Positions 8,218-21,329 of a DNA stretch of 64,000 nucleotides are shown here, in pieces (the stretch's first letter is position 1; every line of letters starts with the position of its first letter). The DNA comes from Vibrio coralliilyticus ATCC BAA-450 (GTDB lineage: Bacteria; Pseudomonadota; Gammaproteobacteria; Enterobacterales; Vibrionaceae), in the NCBI RefSeq assembly GCF_000176135.1, contig NZ_ACZN01000009.1, forward strand, positions 1 through 64,000, in the 5' to 3' direction. The translations under genes were made by a program, and so were the position numbers. The notes beneath the pieces were generated by a model. That model ran no database searches, was not told where the DNA came from, and saw only the letters and a list, made by a program, of their open reading frames with translations.

Positions 8218-8529
8218 TCAGCAGAGTGCCTGACTTACATTGAAAGAGTAGTACTTGCGGCTTTCGCTGAACTTACCTAGGCCTTCACCATCACAGTAAT
8301 CGATGTTGATGTCACGCATGGTTTCTAGAGTAGCTTCACTAGTTAGAGCAAATTTAGAACCGTCAGCACAAACGATACGTACGCGACCATCATCGCTTAC
8401 AGAGTAAAGCTCAACCTCTGTATTACACAGCTCAAAAGAAGCTTCACGGAAATTGTCTTGCTGTGTATTAGAAGCGCAACCTGCTGTCAGTGCGGCAAGA
8501 GCGACAGCAACAAAACCTAATTTTTTCAT
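8218..8529 (-). CDS. Small putative lipoprotein
   Basis: This 103-residue product begins with a short basic, hydrophobic leader and a lipobox LTAGC, so it should be lipidated at the cysteine of AGCASN. The start at 8529 was chosen because the upstream in-frame extension (24 residues) is not signal-like. The mature part has four further cysteines (in ELCNTEVE, IVCADGS, DYCDGEG and the C-terminal residue), suggesting two disulfides in the periplasm. I do not recognise the family. It faces the orphan gene at 7566 across a shared terminator and precedes the lipA terminator. Confidence 0.75.
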   Translation of the reverse strand: MKKLGFVAVALAALTAGCASNTQQDNFREASFELCNTEVELYSVSDDGRVRIVCADGSKFALTSEATLETMRDINIDYCDGEGLGKFSESRKYYSFNVSQALC

Positions 8530-8610
8530 AATAATTCCTTGGAAGATGTACTTTTTAGTGTTGTTAGGGGTAAGCCTATAGAAGAGTTGTGTCTCATTCA
8601 AGAAACGAAA

Positions 8611-8643
8611 TTAAAAAGGGCTGACTTATGCAGTCAGCCCTTT
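8611..8643 (-). terminator. lipA: lipA terminator
   Basis: An 11-base-pair stem (8615-8625 with 8633-8643), followed on the minus strand by a U-rich tail. It lies 19 bases after the lipA stop and closes the lipB-lipA unit. Confidence 0.88.
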
Positions 8644-8662
8644 CTATTAACTAAAAGAACAC

Positions 8663-9628
8663 TTAGCTTACTTCCACACCTTGTGCCTGAAGATCAGCGT
8701 GGTAAGAAGAACGGACAAATGGTCCACACGCAGCATGGGTAAAGCCGAGCTCCAAAGCAATCTCTTTGAGCTCATCAAATTCTGAAGGTGGTACGTAACG
8801 CTCCACTGGAAGATGGTGGCGACTTGGTGCCAAATACTGGCCTAGAGTCAGCATCGTCACACCGTGCGCACGCAGGTCTTTCAAGACTTCGACGATCTCT
8901 TCTTTGGTTTCACCTAGGCCCATCATCAAGCCTGATTTAGTCGGTACATCTGGATGCTGCTCTTTGAATTTCTTAAGCAGTTGCAGCGACCATTTGTAGT
9001 TTGCACCAGGACGAGCTTTGCGATACAGACGAGGGGCCGTTTCCAAATTATGGTTGAAGACATCTGGTGGATTGTCTTTCATTAATTCAAGTGCTACATC
9101 CATACGGCCGCGGAAATCTGGAACCAGAGTCTCGATGCGGATGTTTGGATTTTTGGCACGAATCTCACGGTTACAATCGGCGAAGTGCTTGGCACCACCG
9201 TCACGAAGGTCGTCGCGGTCTACGGAAGTGATAACCACGTATTTTAGCTTCATGTCGGAGATAGTCTGAGCCAGCTTTTGTGGTTCATTCTCTTCTGGAG
9301 CAACCGGGCGGCCATGTGCGACATCACAGAATGGACAGCGGCGAGTACAGATTGCGCCAAGAATCATAAAGGTCGCCGTGCCGTGGTTAAAACACTCAGC
9401 CAAGTTTGGACAAGAGGCTTCTTCACATACCGAGTGAAGGTTGTTTTTACGCATTGCCGATTTGATATCTTGAATACGTTGGCTGTCAGCAGGCAGCTTG
9501 ATCTTCATCCAGTCTGGTTTGCGCAGAATTTCTTTTTGCTCAGTTGGCATGTTCTTGACTGGAATCAGTGCCATCTTGTCGGCGTCACGGTATTTAACGC
9601 CTTTTTCCATTTGGATTGGTTTACTCAT
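8663..9628 (-). CDS. lipA: Lipoyl synthase
   Basis: LipA is a radical-SAM enzyme that inserts two sulfurs into octanoyl groups on lipoyl domains. Both iron-sulfur clusters are visible: the auxiliary cluster [12 protein letters not shown] (C-x4-C-x5-C) and the radical-SAM cluster CTRRCPFC (C-x3-C-x2-C). The 321-residue length is normal, and the C-terminal RSSYHADLQ serine region that caps the auxiliary cluster is present. It lies 24 bases downstream of lipB on the same strand, the usual pathway pairing. Confidence 0.98.
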   Translation of the reverse strand: MSKPIQMEKGVKYRDADKMALIPVKNMPTEQKEILRKPDWMKIKLPADSQRIQDIKSAMRKNNLHSVCEEASCPNLAECFNHGTATFMILGAICTRRCPFCDVAHGRPVAPEENEPQKLAQTISDMKLKYVVITSVDRDDLRDGGAKHFADCNREIRAKNPNIRIETLVPDFRGRMDVALELMKDNPPDVFNHNLETAPRLYRKARPGANYKWSLQLLKKFKEQHPDVPTKSGLMMGLGETKEEIVEVLKDLRAHGVTMLTLGQYLAPSRHHLPVERYVPPSEFDELKEIALELGFTHAACGPFVRSSYHADLQAQGVEVS

Positions 9629-9652
9629 GCTTTCTTTACTTCTCTTTGCTTC

Positions 9653-10306
9653 TCATCGCGTAGGAGAGGCCTCTTTGCTGAATTCCACTTGCTCGTAGTT
9701 AAGCAAAGTGACAAGTTCTTCGACTAGTGTCTTCTCAACCTGGGTAAGATCATCCGGGCCGCCAAGCTGGCTAACCTGAACCATTTCCATGCCAGCATAG
9801 CCGCATGGATTGATACGTAGAAATGGTGACAAGTCCATATTTACGTTGAGTGCTAAACCGTGGAAAGAGCATCCCTTACGAATTCTCAATCCTAGTGAGC
9901 AGATCTTTTTACCATCAACATAGACGCCTGGTGCATCCGGTCGTGCCGCTGACTCAATATTGTAATTTTTAAGTGTGTTGATCACGAGATTCTCAATATG
10001 AGTGACGAGATCTCTAACACCGAGTTTTTTACGACGTAAATTTATCAGGAAATAAGCCACAAGTTGACCTGGACCGTGGTAGGTAACCTGACCGCCTCGG
10101 TCGCTTTGAACAACTGGGATGTCGCCCGTATTGATCAAGTGTTCTTCTTTACCTGCTTGTCCCTGTGTAAACACTGGGTTGTGTTCAACCAGCCAAACTT
10201 CGTCACAGGTGTCCTCTGTACGAGTGTCTGTGAAGTCATGCATGGCTTGCCAGATAGGCTCATAATCTTGCCTACCTAAGTGTTTAACAACAAGCTGGTT
10301 GTGCAT
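9653..10306 (-). CDS. lipB: Octanoyltransferase
   Basis: LipB moves the octanoyl group from acyl carrier protein to lipoyl domains, giving LipA its substrate. Family motifs are intact: [16 protein letters not shown], the catalytic lysine in [11 protein letters not shown], and the catalytic cysteine in INPCGYAG. The 217-residue size is standard. It is transcribed with lipA. The ybeD gene lies upstream, separated by a terminator. Confidence 0.97.
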   Translation of the reverse strand: MHNQLVVKHLGRQDYEPIWQAMHDFTDTRTEDTCDEVWLVEHNPVFTQGQAGKEEHLINTGDIPVVQSDRGGQVTYHGPGQLVAYFLINLRRKKLGVRDLVTHIENLVINTLKNYNIESAARPDAPGVYVDGKKICSLGLRIRKGCSFHGLALNVNMDLSPFLRINPCGYAGMEMVQVSQLGGPDDLTQVEKTLVEELVTLLNYEQVEFSKEASPTR

Positions 10307-10430
10307 CCCTAATCCTATTGCCCGTAAATAAAGTTTGTGGATTATAAACTGGTTCTGGTCAATGAACTATATACCAGTAACACATTTTTAACCCTTGATA
10401 AAATACAGGATTATTATCTGTTTGATATCT

Positions 10431-10457
10431 AAAAAGAAAGCAGCTTACGCTGCTTTC
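10431..10457 (-). terminator. ybeD: ybeD terminator
   Basis: The stem gaaagcagc/gctgctttc (10436-10444 with 10449-10457) is followed on the minus strand by a U run. It separates ybeD from lipB, so lipB needs its own promoter in 10307-10430. Confidence 0.85.
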
Positions 10458-10484
10458 AAAATAATTTTACTTTATCAAATAAAA

Positions 10485-10763
10485 TTATAGAACCATGCGC
10501 ACGATATCAATCTCGCCCAATTCTTTGTATAACGTTTCTACCTGTTCAATGGAAGTCGCTGTGATCGTCACAGACACTGAGTGGTAGTTGCCTTTCGCAC
10601 TAGGTTTTACACTAGGGCTGTAATCACCTGGAGCGTGGCGTTGGATCACCTCTAGAACCTTCTCTGGCAGTTCAGGTTTCGCATAGCCCATCACCTTGTA
10701 AGTAAATGAGCAAGGGAACTCAAGCAGGTCTTTCAGTTTTGCATCTGAGTTGATAGTCAACAT
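10485..10763 (-). CDS. ybeD: YbeD family protein (DUF493/UPF0250)
   Basis: A 92-residue cytoplasmic protein of the YbeD family, a small ACT-like alpha/beta fold of unknown role. Its fixed position between dacA and lipB in many gammaproteobacteria is known. Here the same order holds. The segments [14 protein letters not shown] and the C-terminal [15 protein letters not shown] match the family pattern. It is separated from dacA by a terminator and has its own downstream terminator, so it may be independently transcribed. Confidence 0.92.
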   Translation of the reverse strand: MLTINSDAKLKDLLEFPCSFTYKVMGYAKPELPEKVLEVIQRHAPGDYSPSVKPSAKGNYHSVSVTITATSIEQVETLYKELGEIDIVRMVL

Positions 10764-10861
10764 GTTGAAACTCCAAGTTGGAAAGTCGTTTTAGCAGCGC
10801 GGAATAGTACTGCCATTAATTTTAAATCTCAAGATCCTGCCGACTTGTGTTTGGCAGGAAC

Positions 10862-10886
10862 AAAAAAAGCCGCATTATGCGGCTTT
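10862..10886 (-). terminator. dacA: dacA terminator
   Basis: The stem aaagccgca/tgcggcttt (10866-10874 with 10878-10886) with a minus-strand U run lies 20 bases after the dacA stop. Confidence 0.88.
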
Positions 10887-10906
10887 CGATGAATGTGTGG
10901 TTTGAA

Positions 10907-12085
10907 TTACAGGAAGCTCTTAAACAGCATCACGATGTAATCCCACAGACGGCTGAACAGACTACCTTTATTGACATCTTCTAATGCCAGAAGTGGGTAC
11001 TCAGCAACATCTTCGCCTTCTAGTTGATAGTATAGCTTACCAACTACGTCACCTTTCTTAATTGGGGCTTCCAGCTCTTTTTCAAGTACGAAGCTCGCCT
11101 GGAGGTTTTTGGCCTGCCCACGAGGAAGGGTAACGTAAGTATCCTGATCTAGACCCAGTGCAACAGTATCTTTGTCGCCCATCCAGATTTTTTCTTCAAC
11201 GAAGGTTTCACCAGCTTTATGTGGAGCAACGGTTTCAAAGAAGCGGAAGCCGTAACTCAGTAGCTTTTTGCTTTCTGATTTACGTGCGTTTGCGTTCTTA
11301 GTGCCCATGACGACGGCAACAAGGCGCATTTTACCTTCAGTCGCCGAGCTCACTAGGCTATAACCAGCATTGCTTGTGTGACCGGTTTTGATACCGTCAA
11401 CGTTCATGCTCTTGTCCCAAAGCAAGCCGTTGCGGTTGTATTGGGTAATGCCGTTGTAGGTGAATTTCTTCTCTGAATAAATACGGTACTCGTCTGGCAC
11501 GTCACGAATTAACGCTTGGCCAAGTAGAGCCATATCGTAAGGCGTCGAGTACAGGTTAGGGTTGTCTAAGCCGTGAACGTTAGCAAAGTGAGTGTCTTTC
11601 ATGCCTAACGTATCCGCCCAAGCATTCATCAGATCAACGAAGGCATCTTCTGACCCTGCAATATGCTCTGCCATAGCAACACATGCATCGTTACCCGATT
11701 GAACAATGATGCCGCGGTTAAGTTCTTCGACTTTAACTGTCGTGCCGACTTCGATAAACATCTTTGAAGAATCTGGGAAGTTTTTAGCCCACGCATTCTT
11801 GCTGATGGTTACGTCGTCCTGAAGCGAAATATTACCACGCTCTAGTTCTTGGCCGATCACGTAACTGGTCATCATTTTGGTCAGACTTGCAGGAGACAAC
11901 TTAGTGTTCATCTCTTTCTCTGCGAGGATCTTACCTGAGTTATAGTCCATCAAAACGTAGCCTTTCGCAGCGATTTGAGGAGCGTCTGGTACAACAATTG
12001 GGGTGGCAAACGAAGATGATGCGAAAGTTGCAGAAAGCGCAATAGAAGACGCAAAAACGGATTTAATTAGCGTTGTTTTTTTCAT
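10907..12085 (-). CDS. dacA: D-alanyl-D-alanine carboxypeptidase (PBP5 type)
   Basis: This low-molecular-weight penicillin-binding protein trims the terminal D-alanine from peptidoglycan stem peptides. It has a signal peptide (about residues 1-27), the active-site tetrad SLTK in SPASLTKMM, the SGN motif in VQSGNDAC, and KTG in IKTGHTSN. The end of the 392-residue protein (LFSRLWDYIVMLFKSFL) is an amphipathic helix that tethers PBP5 to the outer face of the inner membrane. It is at the end of the rodA-rlpA cell-wall cluster, about 90 bases after rlpA. Confidence 0.97.
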   Translation of the reverse strand: MKKTTLIKSVFASSIALSATFASSSFATPIVVPDAPQIAAKGYVLMDYNSGKILAEKEMNTKLSPASLTKMMTSYVIGQELERGNISLQDDVTISKNAWAKNFPDSSKMFIEVGTTVKVEELNRGIIVQSGNDACVAMAEHIAGSEDAFVDLMNAWADTLGMKDTHFANVHGLDNPNLYSTPYDMALLGQALIRDVPDEYRIYSEKKFTYNGITQYNRNGLLWDKSMNVDGIKTGHTSNAGYSLVSSATEGKMRLVAVVMGTKNANARKSESKKLLSYGFRFFETVAPHKAGETFVEEKIWMGDKDTVALGLDQDTYVTLPRGQAKNLQASFVLEKELEAPIKKGDVVGKLYYQLEGEDVAEYPLLALEDVNKGSLFSRLWDYIVMLFKSFL

Positions 12086-12174
12086 ATTGACTACAGGTTT
12101 TTATTAACTGTCCATATATTAACAGAAACAATCGCTCAAACCAGTGTGCGGCGTACCTCACACTGGATTGAGGA

Positions 12175-12957
12175 CTACTGGGATTTTATAAAAGCACTCG
12201 AATAGCCCATCAGCTTAACTTGTTCTAAGGCCTTTTGCGTCAGCATATAGTCATCAAACGGGCCCAAAAACACGCGGTGAAGGTTTTTATCCGAGCTGAT
12301 ATAGCTCTTTACCGAAAGTGTTTGACTCAGATCTTGCGCTAAAGTTCGTACTCTGTCTTCATGTTGTGAAGACGCAACCTGAACAACGAACTTTGGTAGT
12401 GCTTTTTGTTTATGTACTTCCGTTGGCTTGTCGACAGAGATGACCTCTATTGACACATTGGCAGTGCCTGTACGGACCACATCTAATTTGGTGGCGGCTG
12501 CAAAGCTGAGGTCGATAATCCGACCTTCATGAAAGGGACCACGATCGTTAACGCGTACAATGGCTGTTTTACCATTATCTTGATTGGTTACTTTGACATA
12601 ACTCGGTATCGGTAAGGTCTTATGCGCCGCCGTCATGGAATACATATCGTACACTTCGCCGTTGGAAGTTAGGTGACCGTGGAACTTCTTCCCGTACCAA
12701 GATGCCTGTCCTTCCTGAGTAAATCCTTTGGGCTCTCTTATGATCTGGTAGCGTTGTCCACGAAGCGTATAGTCGCTATTGCCGCCCAAACTGTACGGTT
12801 CGTACTGAGGGTTTGCATCTTCGATATGATCGACAGAGATCGGGGCATCCGGTGCAATATCGTCGTCTATCGTGTAACGCTTTGAAGGCGCAGAGGAACA
12901 ACCTGCTAGAATGGTTACGGCGCATAGCGTGCCTAGCAGAGCTTTATTTATTGTCAT
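12175..12957 (-). CDS. rlpA: Septal ring lytic transglycosylase RlpA
   Basis: A 260-residue outer-membrane lipoprotein. It has a lipobox LAGCSS, a double-psi beta-barrel with the family motif GQASWYGKKFHG and the catalytic-type NDRGPFHEGRIIDLS, and a C-terminal SPOR domain (about 180-260, starting PKFVVQVAS) that binds denuded septal glycan. In other bacteria it cleaves glycan strands during septation. Its start codon directly abuts the rodA stop, so translation is coupled to the elongasome genes upstream. Confidence 0.95.
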   Translation of the reverse strand: MTINKALLGTLCAVTILAGCSSAPSKRYTIDDDIAPDAPISVDHIEDANPQYEPYSLGGNSDYTLRGQRYQIIREPKGFTQEGQASWYGKKFHGHLTSNGEVYDMYSMTAAHKTLPIPSYVKVTNQDNGKTAIVRVNDRGPFHEGRIIDLSFAAATKLDVVRTGTANVSIEVISVDKPTEVHKQKALPKFVVQVASSQHEDRVRTLAQDLSQTLSVKSYISSDKNLHRVFLGPFDDYMLTQKALEQVKLMGYSSAFIKSQ

Positions 12958-14079
12958 TTAAGTTGCCTTCGAAAATGCTTTTCTGTGAGTGTGGATCGAC
13001 ATTAATATGCCAAAGCCTGCCATTAAGGTCACCATGGACGTACCGCCATAGCTAATCAGAGGCAGCGGAACACCTACGACTGGCAAGATGCCACTCACCA
13101 TACCAATGTTTACGAAAACATAAACAAAGAAACTGAGCACGATACTGCCGGCCATCATACGGCCAAAAGCTGTTTGCGCTTTACTTGCTAGCACTAGGCC
13201 GCGTCCGATGATAAACAGGTACAAGCTAAGCAGAATCAGAATACCAATCAGGCCCCATTCTTCGGCTATCACCGCAAAAATAAAGTCGGTGTGACGTTCT
13301 GGTAAGAACTCAAGTTGAGACTGAGTCCCTTGTAGCCAACCTTTACCAGCGATGCCGCCAGAACCAATGGCAATCTTGCTCTGGATAATGTGATAACCAG
13401 CGCCAAGAGGATCAGACTCTGGGTTGAACAGAGTACGAACTCGGACTTTCTGGTATTCCCTCATCAAGAAGAACCACAAGATTGGCAAAAATGCGCCGAG
13501 GCCACAGGCTGCTGCGAAGATGATTTTCCAGCTGATGCCGGCAAGGAAGATAACGAAAATTCCTGAGGCGGCAATTAGAATCGAAGTGCCTAAATCGGGC
13601 TGTTTCGCGATCAAAATGGTTGGTACAAAGACCATCACCAACGACATCACAAGAGTCTGAAACGTTGGGGGTAGTGAACGCTTACCAATGAAGCGCGCAA
13701 CCATTAATGGAACAGCAAGTTTGAGTAGCTCTGAAGGCTGGAAACGAACAAAGCCTAGGTTTAACCAACGCTGCGCGCCTTTTGAAGCCTCACCAAAAAA
13801 CAGAACCCCGAACAGCAGCAGAACGCCGACAATGAACATTAGAGGAGCTAGAGATTCATAGGTTCTGGGAGGTATCTGAGCGAGAATTACCATCACACCG
13901 AGTGATAGCCCCATACGCATCGCTTGTCGATCCATCATCGCTAAGCTTTGGCCACTGGCGCTGTACATTACGACCAGACCGAAGCCCATTAATACCAAAA
14001 TACCTAGCAGTAAAGGCAAGTCGATATGGAAGCGCTCGAACAGCGCTCGGTTTTGGCCTGTAGCAGGATCAAAATCCAT
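12958..14079 (-). CDS. rodA: Peptidoglycan glycosyltransferase RodA (SEDS)
   Basis: RodA polymerises glycan strands for lateral wall growth, in complex with PBP2. The 373-residue protein has the SEDS layout of about ten membrane helices, with the signature [21 protein letters not shown] and the loop [16 protein letters not shown]. The start overlaps the mrdA stop by one base (TAATG), showing coupled synthesis of the two partners. rlpA follows without a gap. Confidence 0.97.
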   Translation of the reverse strand: MDFDPATGQNRALFERFHIDLPLLLGILVLMGFGLVVMYSASGQSLAMMDRQAMRMGLSLGVMVILAQIPPRTYESLAPLMFIVGVLLLFGVLFFGEASKGAQRWLNLGFVRFQPSELLKLAVPLMVARFIGKRSLPPTFQTLVMSLVMVFVPTILIAKQPDLGTSILIAASGIFVIFLAGISWKIIFAAACGLGAFLPILWFFLMREYQKVRVRTLFNPESDPLGAGYHIIQSKIAIGSGGIAGKGWLQGTQSQLEFLPERHTDFIFAVIAEEWGLIGILILLSLYLFIIGRGLVLASKAQTAFGRMMAGSIVLSFFVYVFVNIGMVSGILPVVGVPLPLISYGGTSMVTLMAGFGILMSIHTHRKAFSKAT

Positions 14080-15962
14080 TATTCTTTCGCCTCTTTATCT
14101 TCTACTAACACGCGGTCAAAGACCTGCCTGACCACAGGGCCACCTTGTGAAGAGCCTCCGCCCGCATTTTCAAGTACGACCGTCACTACCACTTCAGGTT
14201 CTTCCAATGGAGCAAAGCCGGTAAATAGAGCGTGATCTCTTAAGTGCTCAGCAATTTCATCTGCGTTGTATTCTTCATCCTCTGCTAGACCGAATACCTG
14301 CGCAGTACCAGATTTACCGCCACTGACGTAAGGCGTATTGTAGAAGGAGCGTCTTGCTGTGCCTTTTTTACCGTGGTTAACCAGTCGCATCCCTTCTATC
14401 GACAAATCCCAGAATTTTTCTTTAACGTCAGTAATTGGCGGGTAAGTCTCGATCTCAGACATCACTTGCTTATCGAATTGCTGGCCATTGTCGATGGTTG
14501 CTCTCAATAGGTGAGGTGCGATCACTTCGCCTCGGTTAACCAACACAGAGGTCGCTTTCGCAATTTGCATAGGTGTTGCTGTCCAATACCCTTGGCCTAC
14601 GCCGACAGGAATGGTGTCTCCCTGATACCAAGGTACACGGTGACGAGCCATTTTCCATTCACGAGTTGGCATGTTTGCTTTGCTCTCTTCATAGATATCG
14701 ATGCCGGTTTTTTCACCAAAACCAAACATCATCATCCAGCGAGAGATTCGGTCGATGCCCATGTCGTAGGCTATCTGATAAAAGAAGGTATCCACGGACT
14801 CTTCTATCGATTTGACGATATTAACTTTACCGTGTCCCCAACGTAGCCAATCTCGGAAAGGCCTTGTTTTAGAGTTAGGAATCTTCCAGTAACCAGGGTC
14901 ATTACGCGTGGTGTATGGAGTGATGACGCCTTCTTCCAGAGCCGCTACCGCTAAAAATGGTTTAATTGTCGATGCTGGTGGATAAATGCCGAGAGTGGCT
15001 CGGTTAACCAATGGACGGTTCTTATCGTTGAGAAGAGCACTGTAGGCTTTGCCAGAAATGCCATGTACGAAAGCATTGGGGTCATAGCTTGGGCTCGAGA
15101 CCATAGCCAACACACCGTTGTCTTTGGGATCGAGCACTACGGCACTACCACGGCGTCCAGCGAGTAATTCGTGAATGTAGAGCTGCAAATTTATATCGAG
15201 ATTGAGAACGATGTCTTTTCCAGGAACTGGCGGAATGTACTTCAAGGTGCGGATAATACGACCACGGCTATTGACTTCGACTTCCTGATAACCAGCTGTT
15301 CCGTGAAGCAGATCTTCGTAATAACGCTCGATACCAAGCTTACCGATATCACGTGTTGCTTGATAGTTAGCGTCTTTTTCCTCGCGGATCAACCGCTGCA
15401 TATCGCGGTCATTGATGCGCGACACATAACCAATCACATGGGTCAAAACATCGCCGTATGGGTAATGACGTTTTAAGCTCGCGTTGACAGCGACACCGGG
15501 AAACTTATGCTGATTGACCGAAAACTTGGCGACCTGTTCTTGCGTGAGCTGAGTCAGTATTGGCACTGATTTGAAACGTCGGGTCTGGCGTCTTTCCCTC
15601 TCGAAGCGTTCGACTTGCTCTGGAGTTATTTCAATGAACTCTTGAAGACCAGCGATAGTGGCTTCCATATCTTTAATTTTTTCTGGAGTAATTTCCAAAT
15701 TAAAGACAGGTCGATTTTCAGCAAGTAATTGGCCATTGCGGTCATAGATCAACCCGCGGTTTGGTGCGATAGGAACGACTTTGATACGGTTATCGTTTGA
15801 GCGAGTTTTGTAATCTTGGTATTGATTGATCTGGATGTTGTAGAGGTTGGCCACTAACAAGCCAACCATAGTGACAATACCAATGAAAGCGACAATAGCC
15901 CGGCTTTTAAACAGCCGTGCTTCTTCTTGATAATCCCTGATTCGGGTACGCTTCCTTAACAT
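14079..15962 (-). CDS. mrdA: Penicillin-binding protein 2 (elongasome transpeptidase)
   Basis: A class B PBP that crosslinks peptidoglycan for rod-shape elongation with RodA and MreB. It is 627 residues, with one N-terminal membrane anchor (about 25-45), a pedestal/dimerisation region, and a transpeptidase domain with STIK ([10 protein letters not shown]), a SxN-type motif and KSGTAQ ([10 protein letters not shown]). Full length and all motifs are intact. It follows rlmH by six bases and overlaps rodA. Confidence 0.97.
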   Translation of the reverse strand: MLRKRTRIRDYQEEARLFKSRAIVAFIGIVTMVGLLVANLYNIQINQYQDYKTRSNDNRIKVVPIAPNRGLIYDRNGQLLAENRPVFNLEITPEKIKDMEATIAGLQEFIEITPEQVERFERERRQTRRFKSVPILTQLTQEQVAKFSVNQHKFPGVAVNASLKRHYPYGDVLTHVIGYVSRINDRDMQRLIREEKDANYQATRDIGKLGIERYYEDLLHGTAGYQEVEVNSRGRIIRTLKYIPPVPGKDIVLNLDINLQLYIHELLAGRRGSAVVLDPKDNGVLAMVSSPSYDPNAFVHGISGKAYSALLNDKNRPLVNRATLGIYPPASTIKPFLAVAALEEGVITPYTTRNDPGYWKIPNSKTRPFRDWLRWGHGKVNIVKSIEESVDTFFYQIAYDMGIDRISRWMMMFGFGEKTGIDIYEESKANMPTREWKMARHRVPWYQGDTIPVGVGQGYWTATPMQIAKATSVLVNRGEVIAPHLLRATIDNGQQFDKQVMSEIETYPPITDVKEKFWDLSIEGMRLVNHGKKGTARRSFYNTPYVSGGKSGTAQVFGLAEDEEYNADEIAEHLRDHALFTGFAPLEEPEVVVTVVLENAGGGSSQGGPVVRQVFDRVLVEDKEAKE

Positions 15963-15968
15963 TAACGC

Positions 15969-16439
15969 TTATTCTCGGTGATATGGATGATTAGCAGTGA
16001 TACTCCAGGCTCGATACAGGCTTTCTGCCATCACGATGCGAACCAGAGGGTGGGGCAAGGTGAGTGCAGACAGCGACCAGCTTTGATCGGCCGCCGCTTT
16101 ACAAGCTGGAGCTAACCCTTCCGGGCCGCCAATAAGAATGGAGACATCGCGGCCATCTAACTTCCAACTGTCTAGTTGCTGCGCCAGCTGAGGGGTATCC
16201 CACTTTTTGCCGGGAATATCTAGGGTAACAATTCGATTGCCTTTTGGCACCGCAGCCAGCATGGCTTCGCCTTCTTTTTGCAGAATCCTTGCAATATCGG
16301 CGTTTTTCCCCCGTTTTCCGGCTGGAATTTCAACAAGTTCCAGTGGCATATCGTGAGGAAACCGGCGCTTATATTCTTGAAAGCCTTCTTCAACCCATTT
16401 AGGCATTTTAGTGCCAACGGCGATCAATTGCAGTTTCAT
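15969..16439 (-). CDS. rlmH: 23S rRNA (pseudouridine-1915-N3) methyltransferase
   Basis: A SPOUT-class methyltransferase that methylates pseudouridine 1915 in helix 69 of 23S rRNA, acting on the assembled 70S ribosome. The 156-residue length and the knotted C-terminal half are typical, with ILIGGPEGL for SAM binding and a C-terminal [15 protein letters not shown]. It lies three bases after rsfS and just before mrdA, a common gammaproteobacterial order. Confidence 0.97.
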   Translation of the reverse strand: MKLQLIAVGTKMPKWVEEGFQEYKRRFPHDMPLELVEIPAGKRGKNADIARILQKEGEAMLAAVPKGNRIVTLDIPGKKWDTPQLAQQLDSWKLDGRDVSILIGGPEGLAPACKAAADQSWSLSALTLPHPLVRIVMAESLYRAWSITANHPYHRE

Positions 16440-16442
16440 CGC

Positions 16443-16760
16443 TTAGCCCCAGAGTTTTTCCAGTTGATATAGCTCGCGTTGTTCTTCCTGCATAACATGA
16501 ACAATGGTCGTGCCCATATCAAGGACGACCCACTCACCTTCACTTTCACCGTCTATGCCTAGTGGTTCAAGTCCAGCCATTTTTGATTCTTTTGCTACGT
16601 GTTCAGCAATAGAGGCAACGTGGCGTTTTGAAGTGCCTGTGCAGATAATCATGTAGTCTGTGATGCTGGATTTGCCTTGAACATCAAGTGTTTTAATGTC
16701 CTGTGCTTTCATGTCGTCGGCTTTATCTACTAGAAAATCATTCAGTTCTTCAAGTTGCAA
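16443..16760 (-). CDS. rsfS: Ribosomal silencing factor RsfS
   Basis: RsfS binds ribosomal protein L14 and blocks 30S-50S joining, damping translation when nutrients fall. The 105-residue protein matches the family throughout ([20 protein letters not shown]; then [14 protein letters not shown], and [15 protein letters not shown]). It is followed closely by rlmH. Upstream lies holA, about 60 bases away. Confidence 0.97.
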   Translation of the reverse strand: MQLEELNDFLVDKADDMKAQDIKTLDVQGKSSITDYMIICTGTSKRHVASIAEHVAKESKMAGLEPLGIDGESEGEWVVLDMGTTIVHVMQEEQRELYQLEKLWG

Positions 16761-16820
16761 AGTCAGTTCCTCGTTTGTTTATTCGGTTTAAAATCAAAGC
16801 GGCGCAGTATATCACGCTTT

Positions 16821-17834
16821 TTAAAGCTTCACTTGTGGCAAGCACATCTCAGTACTTAACTGATGCAATAGTGGCCAACTGGAAATCTCATATTGAGTTT
16901 TAGAGATAACTTCGGCTTTAGCAATTAACTGGATTAGCTGAGTGATCTTTGTCTGTGAAAGACGGTTTAACGCCGCAGAGTACAGTGGCCGCTTTGATTG
17001 CCATATCCGGTAGCGTTCAAATACTTGTCCTATAGCTTGCGATTGCATTTGTTGCTGCATCGAGAGTAACTGAGTCAACTCTTTCTGAATGGTTCGAAGC
17101 AAAATTACCGCTTCAACGCCTTCCGCTTCTAGTTGTCTTAATACTCGCTGAGCTCGGTTAGCTTTACCTGCTAGCAGAGCATCTGACCAGTGGAATGCAG
17201 TAAAATGATTGTGTCGGCTCAATGATTCTTCGAGTCTGATAAGATTTAACTGCCCATCGGGGTACAAAAGGGCGAGTTTTTCCAAGCTTTGTGTCAATGC
17301 AAACAAGTTGCCTTCATGCCACTGAGCTAACATTTGAATCGCTTCCGCATCCGGATTCAGGTTCAGTGCTCTACAGCGTGACTGGACAAACTGAGGCAGG
17401 CGGCTGAGGTCTGGCGTAAGACAATTTACCCAGCAGCCACGGGAAGATAAGGCTTTAAACCACTTAGCATTTTCTTGGGCTTTGGTGAGCTTAGTGCCAA
17501 TCACGACTAAAATGATGTCACTGTGCAACACTTCTGAAATGCCTACTAGCTCTTTTGCAATCGCCGCGTTTACTCCTGATTCTGGGAGCTCTAACTCAAT
17601 CAATTGGCGCGATGAAAACAGGCTTAATGCTTGGCAACTGTCATACACCAAGTTCCAATCAAAGCTGTTGTCTACTGCGAAACGGTGTCGTTCTTCAAAG
17701 CCCTGAGTGTAAGCGGCTTTTTGAATGGACTGACGAGATTCTTGTAGTAGTAATGGCTCATTGCCAAAAATCAGGTAAGTAGGGTGGAGCTGCTTATTGA
17801 GCTGCTCCACCAGCCGATCTGCGAAGATTCGCAT
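16821..17834 (-). CDS. holA: DNA polymerase III subunit delta
   Basis: HolA opens the beta sliding clamp as part of the clamp loader. The 337-residue protein begins with MRIFADRLVEQLNKQLHPTY, carries the N-terminal YLIFGNEPLLLQES strand-loop, a degenerate AAA+ module without a Walker A, and the C-terminal collar region. It sits six bases after lptE. The leuS-lptE-holA order is conserved in enteric bacteria. Confidence 0.95.
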   Translation of the reverse strand: MRIFADRLVEQLNKQLHPTYLIFGNEPLLLQESRQSIQKAAYTQGFEERHRFAVDNSFDWNLVYDSCQALSLFSSRQLIELELPESGVNAAIAKELVGISEVLHSDIILVVIGTKLTKAQENAKWFKALSSRGCWVNCLTPDLSRLPQFVQSRCRALNLNPDAEAIQMLAQWHEGNLFALTQSLEKLALLYPDGQLNLIRLEESLSRHNHFTAFHWSDALLAGKANRAQRVLRQLEAEGVEAVILLRTIQKELTQLLSMQQQMQSQAIGQVFERYRIWQSKRPLYSAALNRLSQTKITQLIQLIAKAEVISKTQYEISSWPLLHQLSTEMCLPQVKL

Positions 17835-17840
17835 AGGATT

Positions 17841-18473
17841 CTATTGAACCGCTGAGTTACTGTCAGACGCTCCTTGAGGCTCATCTGACGAATAGGTTTT
17901 GATTCGGTACTGCTCTTCGTCTGTTTTTAGTTGGATCTCTTGCTCTTCCATATCAAGCTCGTTAGCTTCGATATCTGCCTTTAAACGTGCCATTTGACGA
18001 ATGATCTGAGTTGCAGCCAGTTTACGCATTTCATCTTCGATCATATCGCGTTCCACTGACTTCGCCAGTGCTGTTAGCGGGTTATCTAAGTAGCTGCGAG
18101 TAACACTGGTTGAAAAAGTCTTCGAACCTAGTTCAGGGATAGTTACACGGTAAGACGCTCGGAAGGTAAGTTCCTTCTCTGCTGCACGAGTATTTTGATA
18201 AAGAGAAAGTGTACGTTCACCAACACCTTCACTTGCTAAATGAAGATTCGGGATATTGTCAGAAGGCGGAACAACTTCAATCTCACTCATACGCAGTTGG
18301 GCTTTCATCATTCGGGTAAACGTACTGTACTGGTCATAACTGGTAAGAGACATCGTGTCGAGATCTTCCGGGATAGAGTAATCACCACGGAGATGGAAAC
18401 CACAGGCAGACAGCAGGCTCGCTGCAAGTACAACGCTGGTGAGCTTAATAGTTGAGATTGAAAATAGGCGCAT
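17841..18473 (-). CDS. lptE: LPS assembly lipoprotein LptE
   Basis: LptE plugs the LptD barrel and helps deliver lipopolysaccharide to the cell surface. The 210-residue protein has a signal peptide with lipobox LSAC (ASLLSACGFHLRG), the family start GFHLRGDYSIP, and a long charged C-terminal tail rich in Glu and Asp beyond the core, ending in a Ser/Asn-rich segment. It lies 144 bases downstream of leuS and six bases before holA. Confidence 0.94.
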   Translation of the reverse strand: MRLFSISTIKLTSVVLAASLLSACGFHLRGDYSIPEDLDTMSLTSYDQYSTFTRMMKAQLRMSEIEVVPPSDNIPNLHLASEGVGERTLSLYQNTRAAEKELTFRASYRVTIPELGSKTFSTSVTRSYLDNPLTALAKSVERDMIEDEMRKLAATQIIRQMARLKADIEANELDMEEQEIQLKTDEEQYRIKTYSSDEPQGASDSNSAVQ

Positions 18474-18540
18474 TAGTTGATGTTTCTCGATTATTTGAAT
18501 ACTTATCTAAGGCTACTCAGTGAATAGGCTGAGATAAGTA

Positions 18541-18564
18541 AAGCAGGGTAAATATACCCTGCTT
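18541..18564. terminator. Hairpin between leuS and lptE
   Basis: A perfect 10-base-pair stem, aagcagggta with taccctgctt and loop aata. The minus-strand tail after it is only weakly U-rich, so it may be a partial terminator or an mRNA processing structure rather than a full stop for leuS. Confidence 0.5.
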
Positions 18565-18617
18565 AAGACTTTAGTTTAACGAATTAGTTCGCAACACTTT
18601 CTTTACTTTGCAAATGC

Positions 18618-21224
<2,607 letters not shown>

Positions 21225-21329
21225 TCAGTTAGAACAGACATAAATAGATCGTCATAGAATACCTAAAGGAGAGGAGCACAACAATAGCCTACGGGCGCAA
21301 TTCTCCCGAGTCGCTAGAAGGAGGTCACT